Positions 17,197-27,792 are shown, numbered from the stretch's first letter. The stretch is 64,000 nucleotides of DNA from Candidatus Methanoperedens sp. (GCA_012026835.1 VEPN01000003.1:57358-121357); one strand, 5' to 3'. Numbers and translations are program-made. Notes: a model not told the origin generated them from the letters alone.

Positions 17197-17786
17197 TTTT
17201 TAACAGGTTGCATCGGCGTGGTAAAGATGCGGTACTTTATATTGTCATCCTTTAATTCATCAAGTACCCTGTGAGTTATGAGTTTTTCGGGAGCATGCAG
17301 GCCTTTTACCCTGTCAACAAGATCCTTAAATCCCTTAAACTTCCCTTTTTTTTTCTCATCTATTATTCCCCACATGAGTTTTTTGCCTATACCGGGAAGT
17401 AATTCAAGCATATGTAAACGTGTCGTTATGGGATATGCCTCGTTGAAAAACGGCAAGAAAACCGCTTCATTCTCCAGAATTATTTTCTCGATAGCAACGG
17501 GAAGCTCCATTTGTGCTCCGTGTGTAAGTTCAGTAAATGTTATTCGTCTCTTTACATGGTCTATTACAGGGCGGTCACGGTCCCCAATATAGACCCGGTC
17601 CTGCGCTTTAGGCACTACGTTCTCTTTTGGTATCATCTCCATCAGCACAAAATGTTTTTCTCCTACACCCTGTGCCAGGGGTTTTTTCTGGTACATCGGC
17701 CTGTTATCGTCAGAACGCCCATATGGTAAATAATCAAGTATGTATGCATACTCTTCTTTTTCCGCCTTTTTCCCTAAAGTTATCAT
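17193..17786 (-). CDS. DUF655 family nucleic-acid-binding protein
   Basis: A 197-residue archaeal protein of the DUF655 family, with an N-terminal OB-like segment (EEYAYILDYLPYG near residue 11), a middle basic domain and a helix-hairpin-helix-like C-terminal part (LELLPGIGKKLMWGIIDE near 127). No enzymatic motif is visible. It is conserved between rpoF and ksgA in most euryarchaea, so a role in ribosome assembly or rRNA handling is a reasonable guess. The start ATG at 17786 is preceded by a GGTGG-type ribosome-binding site. Confidence 0.88.
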   Translation of the reverse strand: MITLGKKAEKEEYAYILDYLPYGRSDDNRPMYQKKPLAQGVGEKHFVLMEMIPKENVVPKAQDRVYIGDRDRPVIDHVKRRITFTELTHGAQMELPVAIEKIILENEAVFLPFFNEAYPITTRLHMLELLPGIGKKLMWGIIDEKKKGKFKGFKDLVDRVKGLHAPEKLITHRVLDELKDDNIKYRIFTTPMQPVKK

Positions 17787-17868
17787 CTATACCACCCTTT
17801 GTCTTGGCGTCTCCTTGCAAAACATCAATTTAATTAGAACGAATGCTTATATATGTTTTATGATTTGA

Positions 17869-18219
17869 TCAGGAATACTTGAGTACAAGCTCCAAAATCT
17901 GCTTGAGCTCCTGCTCAGCAAGAGTATATCTTTCCTTTGCATAAATCGATCTGATCTCATCGTTGGACAATGGAAGGATATCCGCTATCCTGATTGCAAT
18001 TTCAGGTTTCATCTTTTCAAGTTTCATGAGCTCGTTTGCAAGTTCCCTGGATTTCTGCGGATCAAGCCTTGAGAACATTTCAGCATGCGCAATCGCTTTT
18101 CGTAATTCATAACCAAGTTCTTTTTCCTCGTTCTCCCTTTCTTCCCTTATCCGGTCAAGGAGGGCGTGGACTTCGGGAAGAGTAAGTAACTCTTCACTGA
18201 TAATATTTTTAACTATCAT
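17869..18219 (-). CDS. rpoF: DNA-directed RNA polymerase subunit F (Rpb4)
   Basis: A 116-residue Rpb4 homologue, one half of the RpoE/RpoF stalk of archaeal RNA polymerase that helps open complexes form and guides transcript exit. LTLPEVHALLDRIREERE near 12 and the HRDC-like end IADILPLSNDEIRSIYAKER near 80-100 are diagnostic. The length is normal for archaea. It lies 36 bp downstream of L21e and is cotranscribed with it. Confidence 0.92.
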   Translation of the reverse strand: MIVKNIISEELLTLPEVHALLDRIREERENEEKELGYELRKAIAHAEMFSRLDPQKSRELANELMKLEKMKPEIAIRIADILPLSNDEIRSIYAKERYTLAEQELKQILELVLKYS

Positions 18220-18255
18220 AAAGCGACTTTCCTGAAATTTTTCTTTGTTCCACGG

Positions 18256-18546
18256 TTATTTCTGCGGGGTCAAATGCTCGGGAAGCGCTATCACTTCTTT
18301 CATGAGCCCGCCGTCACGCACTTCTATAATATAGGCACGGCCGCGCTGGCCCAGGATTTTTCCTGTCTTGCCGTGAAACTTATGGTGGGGCATTCCATTC
18401 TGGATACCAGGGTCAAGATCGATATTTACCATATCCCCGTCCTCGAATTCCTGAATAGCCCTGCTTATAGGAGATAATCCTTTCTCTCTCACTGTTTTTT
18501 TAAGTTTATATCTTGATTTTCTTCTTGTTCCGTGGGTTTTCGCCAT
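18256..18546 (-). CDS. rpl21e: Large-subunit ribosomal protein L21e
   Basis: A 96-residue archaeal/eukaryotic ribosomal protein. The very basic N-terminus ([14 protein letters not shown]), the [19 protein letters not shown] block and the SH3-like [17 protein letters not shown] segment are family signatures. It is the head of the L21e-rpoF-DUF655-ksgA operon, 48 bp downstream of pus10, and may be read from a promoter inside that spacer or from pus10. Confidence 0.96.
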   Translation of the reverse strand: MAKTHGTRRKSRYKLKKTVREKGLSPISRAIQEFEDGDMVNIDLDPGIQNGMPHHKFHGKTGKILGQRGRAYIIEVRDGGLMKEVIALPEHLTPQK

Positions 18547-18594
18547 AATATTCCTCTGGATTTAGTATTATTTTAACCTATTTTAAGTGTTATT

Positions 18595-19830
18595 TTAACC
18601 TACTTTAATCACATCAAGTTCTATAACCTTTGCCTCGCCCTGCGTCAGTGAAGCGATACTGGGTACTGTGCGCCCGTTATCGCCCGAGACAAGTTCCTTG
18701 ACATAAAGCCCGCCCTCGCAATGGATTACTACTACTGCTGTACCTGCATCAAATGATTCAAGTTCAGCCAGGTGAACCCTGCGTATTCGTTCGAGATCTG
18801 CGCGCCTGTGAAGCACTCTTGTTGGGGTTTTCTGTTTGATGGGAATCTTACTTAGTATGTTAAGGGATGATTTAAATTTTTCCTCTGTTGTGTTATGTTC
18901 TATCCTGGCCCTGTAAACCTTATCTGCTTTCATTGACTTTAGCTGCTCGACTGTCTCGCTCTCAACGAATTTTAGCCCGGTTACCTCGATTTTCCCATTT
19001 GCCCTGCGGTTTATTTCAGTTTCAAGGGCTCCCAAATCCAGGCTTCTTTTATGCGGTTTCTTTGCCTCAACTACAAACGGCCTGCCATCACCCAGCATCA
19101 GGGCATCAATATCCTCCCGACCTGCACCGTGGAACGCCGTATCCTCACACAAGGCCGCTTCCATGAGGGGTTGTTTTATATGCTCATCAACCGACTCCTG
19201 GTACATCCTGCCTGTGTTGTCGCATCTCTGGCACCCGCTACCACCGCATTCCCTGCATGGCCACCTTGTCTGCGGGATTCCCCGGATGAGTTTCCTGTAC
19301 CTGCCGTAAATATATAGTGAATTTACCTCAAGTTCGACTCTATCGTTCTCAATATCAAGAAGAGCCACTACCTGTGGTTTTTTAAGATTGGCCTTTTTGC
19401 CTGTCAGCTTTTCAATCCTTTTTCCGACCTCGCGGTTAAGTTCAGTTTTAACGGGCTCGGCAAAAGTAGTCCCGCTTTGCGCCCATACGATCTCCTCATT
19501 CTCAGCCAGGAGGCCGGTCATTCTCGTACCTACGAGGAAATTCTCATACTCGTAGTCAGAAAGTGCCTCTACTGCTTTCCCGGCCCATGTATCAAGATGT
19601 AAAAAAAGGCCGTTGCATACCCAGCATTTGTTCTCACTGCTTTTTGCAAGTTCTTCCGAAAGCCCGCTATCCTTTTCCGCCCCCGACTGCATGGCAAGTA
19701 CAAGCTTTATGGCTGCCCCGCGCTGGTCGTTTGATAATCCTGTTGACAGTTTTGCGAACTGTCTTCCGAGGCAGTGGTCGCAGATAGGGCCTTCGTGTAT
19801 AATCTTGCGGGCTGTATCAAGAATTGTCAT
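18595..19830 (-). CDS. pus10: tRNA pseudouridine(54/55) synthase Pus10
   Basis: A 411-residue archaeal Pus10 that isomerises U55, and often U54, in the T-loop of tRNAs. The N-terminal THUMP-containing part has two CxxC pairs that may hold zinc (ICDHCLGRQFAK near 17, CWVCNG near 69), and a third cysteine-rich knuckle CRECGGSGCQRCDNTG lies near 195-210. The catalytic aspartate is in HGAGREDIDALMLGDG near 235; LHRRADLERIR near 340 and GLYVKELVSGD near 378 are the later pseudouridine-synthase motifs. It is immediately upstream of the L21e operon. Confidence 0.95.
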   Translation of the reverse strand: MTILDTARKIIHEGPICDHCLGRQFAKLSTGLSNDQRGAAIKLVLAMQSGAEKDSGLSEELAKSSENKCWVCNGLFLHLDTWAGKAVEALSDYEYENFLVGTRMTGLLAENEEIVWAQSGTTFAEPVKTELNREVGKRIEKLTGKKANLKKPQVVALLDIENDRVELEVNSLYIYGRYRKLIRGIPQTRWPCRECGGSGCQRCDNTGRMYQESVDEHIKQPLMEAALCEDTAFHGAGREDIDALMLGDGRPFVVEAKKPHKRSLDLGALETEINRRANGKIEVTGLKFVESETVEQLKSMKADKVYRARIEHNTTEEKFKSSLNILSKIPIKQKTPTRVLHRRADLERIRRVHLAELESFDAGTAVVVIHCEGGLYVKELVSGDNGRTVPSIASLTQGEAKVIELDVIKVG

Positions 19831-19884
19831 CCAGCCCAGAATATACGCCGGATTCTAAATACTTTCTCTATGATAAAATTTCGT

Positions 19885-20850
19885 TCAGTCCGCTGGCAGG
19901 CGGGAACGTGATACTTCAAATAGCTTATCTGCAACCCCCTCTATAATCTTCCTATTTTCAAGACCTCTGGTCCATCTTTCAGAAAAGGAAGCTGTCCCAG
20001 CAAGAGCTCCGCACAATGCCCCTGTGATGCAGGCAATGGAATCAGTATCCCCGCCGGCGTTTGCGGCCTCCAATATCGCATTTTCCGGTTCGTCAAAATG
20101 TCTTGAAAAGCAGTAAAAAGCCGACGGGACAGTCTCATATACCAGGTACGACGTTCCAATTTCAGAAAAAACCTCATCCGGTTCATAATCCCTTTTCCCA
20201 TATGAGAATTTGATTCTATCTGAAAGATCAACATCATAATTCGATACCCTGGAGCATGCTTCTTTTATTATTCCGCTGCAATCCATGCCAGCAAGCGCAC
20301 ACCCGACACCAATTGCGACTGCCACAGCCCCGGCGATAGCACCTTTGCTGTTATGCGTGGGGACAGACGAAATAGCTGCCTTATATTCGATATCAGTCAG
20401 GTCTTTATAAAACAGGCCTATTGGCGCAACTCTCATTGCAGAGCCGCAGGATGGTATATTGCTGCCCGCATATTCCCAGGTTATCCCTGAATTCAGCCTT
20501 ATGATAGCAAAAGAGCTTGCAGGCCCGATCAGGTATTTCCTTGACAGGTCATTAAGGGCATCTTTTCCCCATGCCGATAGCCTGTCTGAAAAATCGGAAA
20601 CTTCAAAACCCCTGCATTCGATCAACGAGCGTGCCAGCACAAGCATCTGTTCCGTGTCATCTGTATATTGACCTGGCCTGAGCTTTTCTCCCGGACATCC
20701 CGGTGGGGCTTTGCCATAATCAGTAATTCTTCCCCTGTTAAGAATGTCTTTCCTCAAAAGGCCCTCATTCTGTTTTCCAAGGGTATCGCCAATGGCTGCG
20801 CCGAGCATGCAGCCTGCGTATTTATTTTTTAATTTTTCAACATTTTTCAT
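19885..20850 (-). CDS. ADP-ribosylglycohydrolase family protein
   Basis: A 321-residue DraG-like protein that would hydrolyse ADP-ribose linked to a protein arginine or another acceptor, using two magnesium ions. Metal-binding motifs are seen in GQYTDDTEQMLVLARSL near 60 and in NAGGDTDSIACITGALCG near 265. The start was placed at the ATG at 20850 because a further in-frame codon at 20901 would overlap the upstream glmU-like gene and lacks conserved residues. It sits 13 bp after that gene, but a functional link to sugar nucleotides is not evident. Confidence 0.87.
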   Translation of the reverse strand: MKNVEKLKNKYAGCMLGAAIGDTLGKQNEGLLRKDILNRGRITDYGKAPPGCPGEKLRPGQYTDDTEQMLVLARSLIECRGFEVSDFSDRLSAWGKDALNDLSRKYLIGPASSFAIIRLNSGITWEYAGSNIPSCGSAMRVAPIGLFYKDLTDIEYKAAISSVPTHNSKGAIAGAVAVAIGVGCALAGMDCSGIIKEACSRVSNYDVDLSDRIKFSYGKRDYEPDEVFSEIGTSYLVYETVPSAFYCFSRHFDEPENAILEAANAGGDTDSIACITGALCGALAGTASFSERWTRGLENRKIIEGVADKLFEVSRSRLPAD

Positions 20851-20863
20851 TTTGTCCCATTCA

Positions 20864-22081
20864 TTATCTTTTCGCCAGAAGCTTTCCTCTAATGAACTCA
20901 CCCGGATCTATGTGCGCCCCCCCCGCCACAGTTGCACCCACGTTAAACATGCTGTTTATACCTGTGTGTACATTATCTCCCATTATAACACCAAGTTTCC
21001 TCCTGCCGGAATCGAATCTCCTTCCCCCCAGTTCTACAAGCACCGTCCTGTCATCATGCCTGAGGTTTGCAACCTTTGTCCCGGCGCCGAAATTGCACTT
21101 TTCCCCTATGATGCTGTCTCCCACGTAGCTCAGGTGCCCTATGTGGGTTCCATCCATTATAATGCTGTTTTTCACCTCAACCGCATTGCCTATCCTGACA
21201 TTGTTCCCGATGCTTGTCCCTGGCCTTATGTAGCAGTTGGGCCCTATATCGCAATTATTTCCTATAATCACAGGGCCTGTGATATAAGCCCCGTTCCTTA
21301 CGATCGTACCCTTACCTGCCGCCACGTTCCCCTGCAATGTCGCATAATGTTCGACTTCTCCCCGTATTTCCCACTGGATATCCTCCCCGCCCTTTAACAT
21401 GATTTCATTGGCTTCGAGAATGTGCCAGGGAAACCCGATATCATGCCACTTTTCAAGAGGCGAATAATTCACTTTTTTCCCTGAATCTATCATGGCCTGG
21501 ATAGAATCCGTGATTTCATATTCACCGCGGGGGGAAGGAACTGTTTTATCTATAACGTCAAATACCGAAGGCTCAAAAACGTAGATGCCGGCATTTGCAA
21601 GGTCTGAGGTGGATTCCCTGGGTTTTTCAACGAGCTTTTCTACCTTTTTCCCATTAACAAATAATATACCGTACTCCTGCGGAGATATCACTTTCTTGGC
21701 CGCTAAAACCGCATCCCCCTTCTCGGTTATTATTTTCTTAATGTCAGGAATGCCTGCAATCACATCCCCGTTCGTTACAAGGAACCTTCCATCAATATAC
21801 TTTCCTGCAACTCCTATGGCATCGGCAGTCCCTCTCTGGGCCTGCTGCTCAATATATTCTATTTTGACACCAAAAGCTGAGCCGTCTTTGAAATGATTAA
21901 TTATCTTTTCCTTGAGGTATCCCACTACTATCAAAACCTCTCTTATCCCTGCTGCCTTCATTGCTATGATTATATGCTCAAGAATAGGCCTGTTTGCTAT
22001 CTGAAGCATTACTTTAGGCCTGTTCTCCGTGAGCGGCCCCATCCTCGTTCCTTTCCCCGCTGCAAGGATGACGGCTTTCAA
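20864..22081 (-). CDS. Bifunctional sugar-1-phosphate nucleotidylyltransferase/acetyltransferase (GlmU-like)
   Basis: A 405-residue two-domain enzyme. The N-terminal nucleotidyltransferase has [20 protein letters not shown] and a conserved VTNGDVIAG near 105. The C-terminal left-handed beta-helix has many hexapeptide repeats (from [15 protein letters not shown] to [19 protein letters not shown]), typical of an acetyl-CoA-dependent acyltransferase. Archaeal homologues such as Sulfolobus ST0452 act on GlcN-1-P/GlcNAc-1-P and on glucose-1-P. It is the last gene but one of the glmU2-glmS-glmM-glmU1 operon, overlapping glmM by 4 bp. Confidence 0.88.
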   Translation of the reverse strand: MKAVILAAGKGTRMGPLTENRPKVMLQIANRPILEHIIIAMKAAGIREVLIVVGYLKEKIINHFKDGSAFGVKIEYIEQQAQRGTADAIGVAGKYIDGRFLVTNGDVIAGIPDIKKIITEKGDAVLAAKKVISPQEYGILFVNGKKVEKLVEKPRESTSDLANAGIYVFEPSVFDVIDKTVPSPRGEYEITDSIQAMIDSGKKVNYSPLEKWHDIGFPWHILEANEIMLKGGEDIQWEIRGEVEHYATLQGNVAAGKGTIVRNGAYITGPVIIGNNCDIGPNCYIRPGTSIGNNVRIGNAVEVKNSIIMDGTHIGHLSYVGDSIIGEKCNFGAGTKVANLRHDDRTVLVELGGRRFDSGRRKLGVIMGDNVHTGINSMFNVGATVAGGAHIDPGEFIRGKLLAKR

Positions 22082-23370
22082 AGTATCGCCTTCCTCACAA
22101 TCCCCTCTGCCATCGCATACAACTCATCACACCTGTTCACCGACTCGACCGTAATCCTGATTTTCGGCTCTGTGCCGCTCGGACGCACAAGTACCCATCC
22201 GTCTTCCATGTCCGCCCTGATGCCATCCAGTGTATTGATGTTGCCAAGTTCCGCAAATCTTTCAGCCACTTCTGCCATCGCTTTCTTTTTATCAGAACAT
22301 GGGAAAGCGCCTCTTTTCACGGGATACTGCGGTATTGAATCAAGAAGCCTGCTAAAATCCCCTTCTTTCTCCACTATTTCAACAAGCCGTGCGGCGGCAT
22401 AGATTCCATCCGGGCACAGGGACATCCCGGGGAATATCCATGCGCCTGAAGGTTCGCCTCCGAATTCGCCATGGATTTTATTAAGCTCTTCTGCTACGTA
22501 CACGTCCCCGACTTTTGTACGTGAGATCTTTATTCGTGCAAGTAAATCATCGATAATTCTTGATGTATCAACAGGTACGGCTATTGCATTCCTGGCCTCC
22601 CTGACCGCAAAAAAAGCAAGCATTTTATCCCCGCTCACAAACCGACCTTTGTTATCAACAGCCATCATCCTGTCAGCATCACCATCATGCGCTATGCCAA
22701 GATCAGCATTGGTGGCTGCCACAGTGCTTTTCAACAGGCTGAGGTTCTCCTCTACAGGTTCGGGGTATCTTCCGGGAAAATGGCCGTCCGGCTGTGAGTT
22801 AAGAGTAAATACCCGGCATCCCATTTCCCTTAATAAATAGGGCGTGATAACAGAAGCTGCACCGCATCCGCAATCAACCACTACTTTAAGTGATGCCTTG
22901 CCCACCTTATCGAGGATGGCCTCTGAGTGCTCTTTTATAGCGCCCGGTTCTATGTCAACTTTACCAATATTATTCCATTGTGCAACCTTCCATGCTGATT
23001 TTTCCAGTATCGATTCAATCTCATCCTGCTGGCCAGTATCAAATGCCATGCCGCTTTTACTCCAGAGTTTTATCCCCACATATTCTGACGGGTTGTGCGA
23101 GGCCGTGATCATTACCCCGCAACCAAAATTCTTTGCAGCAAAAGCAAGGGTAGGTGTCGGAATCATCCCTGCGCGGGCCACATTGCATCCTGCTGATAAC
23201 AATCCTGCAATCATGGCATGCTCTATCATTTCTGCCGATGTTCTCGGATCTTTCCCTATCACAACCGAGCCATACATCGACCCTACAGCATATCCCACTT
23301 TCAATGCCAGTTCAGGAGTTATTTCCTTATTTGCAAGTCCCCTGATGCCGGATGAACCGAACAATGACAT
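22078..23370 (-). CDS. glmM: Phosphoglucosamine mutase (alpha-D-phosphohexomutase family)
   Basis: A 430-residue phosphohexomutase that converts glucosamine-6-P to glucosamine-1-[14 protein letters not shown] at the N-terminus, the phosphoserine loop [15 protein letters not shown] near 88, the metal-binding [17 protein letters not shown] near 220, and the C-terminal phosphate-binding [14 protein letters not shown] near 405 are all intact. The start was set at the ATG at 23370, two bases after the glmS stop codon; a longer open frame upstream would run into glmS. Substrate is inferred from the glmS and glmU neighbours. Confidence 0.93.
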   Translation of the reverse strand: MSLFGSSGIRGLANKEITPELALKVGYAVGSMYGSVVIGKDPRTSAEMIEHAMIAGLLSAGCNVARAGMIPTPTLAFAAKNFGCGVMITASHNPSEYVGIKLWSKSGMAFDTGQQDEIESILEKSAWKVAQWNNIGKVDIEPGAIKEHSEAILDKVGKASLKVVVDCGCGAASVITPYLLREMGCRVFTLNSQPDGHFPGRYPEPVEENLSLLKSTVAATNADLGIAHDGDADRMMAVDNKGRFVSGDKMLAFFAVREARNAIAVPVDTSRIIDDLLARIKISRTKVGDVYVAEELNKIHGEFGGEPSGAWIFPGMSLCPDGIYAAARLVEIVEKEGDFSRLLDSIPQYPVKRGAFPCSDKKKAMAEVAERFAELGNINTLDGIRADMEDGWVLVRPSGTEPKIRITVESVNRCDELYAMAEGIVRKAIL

Positions 23371-23372
23371 TT

Positions 23373-25169
23373 TTACTCCACTGTAACGCTTTTTGCAAGG
23401 TTCCTCGGCTGGTCGATAGGGCAACTCCGTGCCTTTGCAGTATAGTACGATAGTAATTGAACTACAACTGTTGATAACATGGGTGATAGTATATCATCGG
23501 TCGCCGGGACCCTGATCACTGCATCCACATATTTTTCTATCTCACTATCTTTTTCATCCACTATGGCAATGACAGGAGCTTCCCTTGCCTTTACTTCCTT
23601 GATATTATTCACCATCTTATCGTAAGTCAGGCCTTTTGTAGCAATTGCGATGACTGGCGTACTTTTTGTGATCAGCGCAAGGGGACCATGCTTCAGTTCA
23701 CCCGCTGCATAGCCTTCTGCATGTATATAGGATATTTCCTTAAGCTTCAGGGCACCTTCGAGCGCTATCGGGTAATTCAGGGTGCGGCCTATGAAAAATA
23801 TATCGCTTGCTGAAGAGTATTTATCGGCATATTTTTTTATTGATTCTTTATTACCGAGAATGCGGGTTATCTGCGCAGGTATTTGTCTCAGGGAAACAAG
23901 CATGCGTTTCATTCGGTCAGAACTGACCTTTCCCTTGCCTTTTCCGAAATAAAGAGCTAACAGGTAGAGCACGCCAAGCTGAGACATGAATGTCTTGGTC
24001 GCTGCGACTCCTATTTCAGGCCCGGATCTCATGTATATACTGTTATCGACATCCCTTGTAATGGTGCTTCCCATAATGTTCGTAATCGCAAGGCTCCTTC
24101 CGCCGAAAGTTTTTGCTTCCCGCAAAGCTGCAAGCGTATCTGCCGTTTCTCCTGACTGGGATATCCCGATGACCAGGGAGCCGGGGGAAGAGTGCGAGTA
24201 CCTGAACTCGGAGGCGATTTCAACATCGGCGTGGATGCCCGCAAGCTGCTCAAAAAGGTATTTGCCAAGAAGCCCTGCATTGTATGAAGTCCCGCACGCA
24301 ATAATGCTGATCCTGTTGATATCTCTGACCTGCTCCTCTTTCAGGCCGTCAAAAGCAATCGCGCCTTCCAGCTCTGATATCCTGCCAGCAAATGTTTCGT
24401 GGAGAGCCTTTGGCTGTTCATGGATCTCTTTGAGCATGAAATGCTCATATCCTGATTTTTCAGCGGCTTCCATGTCCCAATCAATAACTTTCATCGTTTT
24501 TTCGATCGGCCTTTTGCTGGTATCAAAAAATGAGATCTTGTCAGGGGCAACATATGCAATTTCCATATCATCTAAAAATATCATTTTCCGGGTATATTTT
24601 AATATCGCAGGTATATCCGACGCTATGAAATTCTCATTTTCACCCACTCCTATAACAAGCGGGCTGTCCTTTCTTGCAGCGACAAGCTGGTTGCCGCACA
24701 GCACGGCTATAGCATAGGAGCCTTTGATGTCATTTAGAGCCAGGATGACCGCATCCACAAGATCGTTCTTATAATAGTGATTTACCAGGTGCGCCAGGGC
24801 TTCTGTATCAGTTTCAGACGAAAATTGGTACCCCGACCGGGTCAGTTTTTCCCTTAATTGCTGGTAATTCTCAATGATACCGTTATGGACTACAGATATG
24901 TTACCTGAAGTATGGGGATGGGCGTTTACTTTATTGGGCCTTCCATGCGTTGCCCATCTTGTGTGCCCTATCCCGACATTACCCGGTATGTCCGGAAGAG
25001 TCTTTTCAAGACTGGCGATTTTACCTTCATCTTTATGTACTTCAACTTTACCTTCGTTAAAAATTGCGATTCCTGCAGAATCGTAGCCCCTGTATTCCAG
25101 CCTTTTCAATGAGTCTATAAGTATCGGGACTGCCTTCCTTGTACCGTTATATCCTACTATTCCGCACAT
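23373..25169 (-). CDS. glmS: Glutamine-fructose-6-phosphate aminotransferase (isomerising)
   Basis: A 598-residue enzyme of normal GlmS length that makes glucosamine-6-P from fructose-6-P and glutamine, the committed step to UDP-GlcNAc. The glutaminase nucleophile is Cys2 in [28 protein letters not shown] is the conserved block near 73. Two SIS isomerase domains follow ([15 protein letters not shown] near 292, [19 protein letters not shown] near 462), and the C-terminal tail ends KSVTVE. One base separates it from the upstream glmU-like stop. Confidence 0.96.
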   Translation of the reverse strand: MCGIVGYNGTRKAVPILIDSLKRLEYRGYDSAGIAIFNEGKVEVHKDEGKIASLEKTLPDIPGNVGIGHTRWATHGRPNKVNAHPHTSGNISVVHNGIIENYQQLREKLTRSGYQFSSETDTEALAHLVNHYYKNDLVDAVILALNDIKGSYAIAVLCGNQLVAARKDSPLVIGVGENENFIASDIPAILKYTRKMIFLDDMEIAYVAPDKISFFDTSKRPIEKTMKVIDWDMEAAEKSGYEHFMLKEIHEQPKALHETFAGRISELEGAIAFDGLKEEQVRDINRISIIACGTSYNAGLLGKYLFEQLAGIHADVEIASEFRYSHSSPGSLVIGISQSGETADTLAALREAKTFGGRSLAITNIMGSTITRDVDNSIYMRSGPEIGVAATKTFMSQLGVLYLLALYFGKGKGKVSSDRMKRMLVSLRQIPAQITRILGNKESIKKYADKYSSASDIFFIGRTLNYPIALEGALKLKEISYIHAEGYAAGELKHGPLALITKSTPVIAIATKGLTYDKMVNNIKEVKAREAPVIAIVDEKDSEIEKYVDAVIRVPATDDILSPMLSTVVVQLLSYYTAKARSCPIDQPRNLAKSVTVE

Positions 25170-25170
25170 A

Positions 25171-26376
25171 TCATACCACTATGGAATCCGGGGGAATATC
25201 CCTGTGTATTGTCACACCAGACTCAACACTACAGTTGTTCCCTATCATCTTACCTGCCTTTATCAAAATTCGATTGGCCAGGATATTGTCGTCTCCCATC
25301 ACTGTGCCAAGATGTTCAGCGCGATGCAGTATTCCTCTCATTTCAATCAAAAGTTCCCTGCCAACTTCTGTTGAGAACTGGGGACCAATGGTGTTGTTCG
25401 CACCGATGATAGAATTGGATATATATGAGCCGCTCCCTACACGGATATCGTTCATAAGGATACTGGCCTGTATCTCGACCGAGGAACCTATCGATGTGTT
25501 GTCACCTATTGCAGTTGAGGGCAAAATTACTGTGTTGGGACCAATATCGCAGTTCTTCCCTATTGTGACAGGGCCGACAATGTAGCAGCCTGAGCGGATA
25601 ATTGAATTTTCCCCTATTGCCACGTTCCCTTTTATCATGGCCCCATTTTCAACTGTCCCTGATAACTTCTTATTTAGCCCTTCAAGCACAACCGAATTGG
25701 CTTTAAGGAAGTCCCATGAATGGACGGCATCTATCCACATGGACTTTGACTCTACCATGCTAACTATCTTCCCGTCAAGGATTATCTGTTGTATGGTATC
25801 CGTAATCGCATATTCTCCGGTGTCTGAAACCGACGTTTTATCGATTTCATCAAAAATCTCCCTGGAGAACAGGTATACACCTGCATTTACCAGATGGCTC
25901 ACAACTTCTTTCGGTTTTTCAAGAATTTTTACGACCCTGCCATTTTCAGACAGCACAACACCGTAGCCTGTGGTTTGTTCCCTCTCAACTGCAAGAAGGG
26001 TAACATAGCCGTTCCGGCCCTTCATAATGTCGGAGATAGTATCTTTATCGATCAGGTTATCGCCATTAAGGACAAGAAAATCACAATCTATATGTTCCTT
26101 TGCCTGTTTCACGGCATGTGCTGTGCCAAGCTGGGCATCCTGGAAAACATAACTGATTTTTACCCCGAATTCCAGGCCATCACCAAAATAATCCATTATC
26201 CTTTCTTTTTTATAACCCACGACAAGTATGATCTCACTGACATCATTTTCAGCCACTGCACGAATGATATGCTCAAGCAAAGGCTTGTTCGCGACTGGCA
26301 GCATCACTTTTGAACGCGTGAGCGTAAGGGGGCGGCATCGCAGGCCCTCCCCGGCTGCAAGGATTACTGCTTTCAT
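25171..26376 (-). CDS. Second bifunctional nucleotidylyltransferase/acyltransferase (GlmU-like)
   Basis: A 401-residue paralogue of the enzyme at 20.9 kb with the same architecture: nucleotidyltransferase (AVILAAGEGLRCRPLTLTRS, where the usual G-T-R-M is G-L-R-C) plus a left-handed beta-helix (AMIKGNVAIGENSIIRSG to MGDDNILANRILIKAG). It heads the minus-strand operon. Because both paralogues keep both domains, they may divide the GlcN-1-P acetylation and uridylylation steps, or one may serve another sugar. The promoter lies in the 108-bp divergent spacer shared with the UDP-sugar dehydrogenase. Confidence 0.87.
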   Translation of the reverse strand: MKAVILAAGEGLRCRPLTLTRSKVMLPVANKPLLEHIIRAVAENDVSEIILVVGYKKERIMDYFGDGLEFGVKISYVFQDAQLGTAHAVKQAKEHIDCDFLVLNGDNLIDKDTISDIMKGRNGYVTLLAVEREQTTGYGVVLSENGRVVKILEKPKEVVSHLVNAGVYLFSREIFDEIDKTSVSDTGEYAITDTIQQIILDGKIVSMVESKSMWIDAVHSWDFLKANSVVLEGLNKKLSGTVENGAMIKGNVAIGENSIIRSGCYIVGPVTIGKNCDIGPNTVILPSTAIGDNTSIGSSVEIQASILMNDIRVGSGSYISNSIIGANNTIGPQFSTEVGRELLIEMRGILHRAEHLGTVMGDDNILANRILIKAGKMIGNNCSVESGVTIHRDIPPDSIVV

Positions 26377-26484
26377 GTTCTGTTGGAATGGTTTACAAGG
26401 TTTATTAGTTTAACGAATCAATGATATTGAAAATAAGAAAATACCAACAACTAATATAACCAGGCAGCATTATAAAGGTATTTC

Positions 26485-27765
26485 ATGAAAATCTCGGTCA
26501 TCGGGACAGGATATGTAGGGACTGTCAGCGCAGCATGTTTTGCAGACCTCGGCCATGAAGTGATATGTGTTGATATAGATAAATCAAAAATCGACCTGAT
26601 AAATACAGGTATCCCGCCTATATATGAAGAAGGGCTGGCCGAACTTTTAAAAAAATATGCCGGAAAAAGACTTAGTGCAACTTTAGATTACGATTTCGCC
26701 GTAAAGAACACAGAAATATCCTTCATCTGTGTGGGGACGCCTTCTGATCCCGGCGGGAATATCGACCTTGGTATCGTCAAAGCCGCAAGTGCGAACCTTG
26801 GTGACTCACTTGGAAAGAAAAAAGATTACCATGTTGTGGTCGTAAAAAGCACTGTTGTGCCTGAAACAACAGAGAAAGTGGTGCTGCCAATTATTGAGGG
26901 ACATTCAGGAAAACATATTGGGAAGTTCGGGATTGCCATGAACCCCGAATTCTTAAGAGAAGGCAAAGCAGTCCATGATTTCCTGCACCCTGATAAGATC
27001 GTTGTGGGTTCGATCGATAAAAGATCAGGCGATATGGTGGCATCCCTTTACAGCGGTCTGGAGTGCGAAGTGACGAGAACGAACCTGCGCACAGCCGAGA
27101 TGATAAAATATGTAAATAATGCTTTCCTGGCCACAAAGATATCTTTCTCAAACGAGATAGGAAATATCTGCAAAAAACTTGGCATAGATACCTACGAAGT
27201 TATGAAAGCCGTTGGCAGGGATTTCAGGATAGGCCCGCATTTTCTCAATTCAGGAGCAGGGTTTGGAGGTTCGTGCTTCCCGAAGGATGTGAGAGCACTT
27301 ATCGGGAAAGCCAGGGAAACTGGATATGAGCCGCAACTTCTTAACTCGGTACTTGAAGTGAACGAGGAGCAGCCATACAGGATGGTCAGTTTACTAAAAG
27401 ATAAGCTTGGCAGCATAAAAGGAAAAAAAATCGCAGTCCTTGGGCTTGCATTTAAGAATGATACGGATGATATAAGAGAATCAAGGTCGATACCTGTAAT
27501 AAAAGAACTGCTCGATAATGAGGCAAATGTGTCTGCTTACGACCCTATGGCAAACGGGAACATGAAAAAACTCTTTAATATTAAATATCATGATTCGGCG
27601 ATTGATGCTTTACGCGGTGCCGATGCATGTCTTATAATGACCGAGTGGGATGAATTCAAGTCTCTTGATAAGGAATTTGATATTATGGGAAGAAAGCTGG
27701 TAATAGATGGGAGGCATATGCTCGCACCCGGAAAAGATGTTGAATATATAGGCCTGTGCTGGTAG
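26485..27765 (+). CDS. UDP-glucose/GDP-mannose dehydrogenase family (probable UDP-glucose 6-dehydrogenase)
   Basis: A 426-residue NAD-dependent dehydrogenase that oxidises C6 of a nucleotide sugar twice. The NAD motif GTGYVGTVSAACFADLGHEV, the FICVGTPSD loop, MNPEFLREGKAV near 152 and the catalytic cysteine in GAGFGGSCFPKDVRAL near 257 are all present. UDP-glucose is the likely substrate because a UDP-glucuronate decarboxylase homologue is four genes along in the same operon; a UDP-GlcNAc or GDP-mannose enzyme cannot be excluded. It is the first gene of the plus-strand sugar-nucleotide operon. Confidence 0.9.
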   Translation: MKISVIGTGYVGTVSAACFADLGHEVICVDIDKSKIDLINTGIPPIYEEGLAELLKKYAGKRLSATLDYDFAVKNTEISFICVGTPSDPGGNIDLGIVKAASANLGDSLGKKKDYHVVVVKSTVVPETTEKVVLPIIEGHSGKHIGKFGIAMNPEFLREGKAVHDFLHPDKIVVGSIDKRSGDMVASLYSGLECEVTRTNLRTAEMIKYVNNAFLATKISFSNEIGNICKKLGIDTYEVMKAVGRDFRIGPHFLNSGAGFGGSCFPKDVRALIGKARETGYEPQLLNSVLEVNEEQPYRMVSLLKDKLGSIKGKKIAVLGLAFKNDTDDIRESRSIPVIKELLDNEANVSAYDPMANGNMKKLFNIKYHDSAIDALRGADACLIMTEWDEFKSLDKEFDIMGRKLVIDGRHMLAPGKDVEYIGLCW

Positions 27766-27780
27766 ATTAAATTTATAAAA

Positions 27781-27792
27781 GGAGGTGGAAAT
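27781..27792 (+). promoter_or_regulatory. Strong ribosome-binding site before a non-ATG start
   Basis: GGAGGTG at 27781-27787 matches the anti-Shine-Dalgarno end of archaeal 16S rRNA and stands 5 bases before the ATA codon at 27793 that begins the conserved N-terminus of the mannose-1-phosphate guanylyltransferase. The position of this site is the main argument for choosing that start. Confidence 0.65.

Noticed and set aside
20851..20901. Extended start of the ADP-ribosylglycohydrolase at 20901
   Set aside because: Overlaps the glmU-like gene and adds non-conserved residues; the ATG at 20850 gives a normal protein.
20744..22402. Long plus-strand frames opposite the glmU-like and glmM genes
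   Set aside because: Codon-mirror shadows of highly conserved enzymes.
23371..23424. Extended start of glmM at 23424
   Set aside because: It would overlap glmS by about 50 bp and the extra residues are not conserved; the ATG at 23370 directly precedes [10 protein letters not shown].
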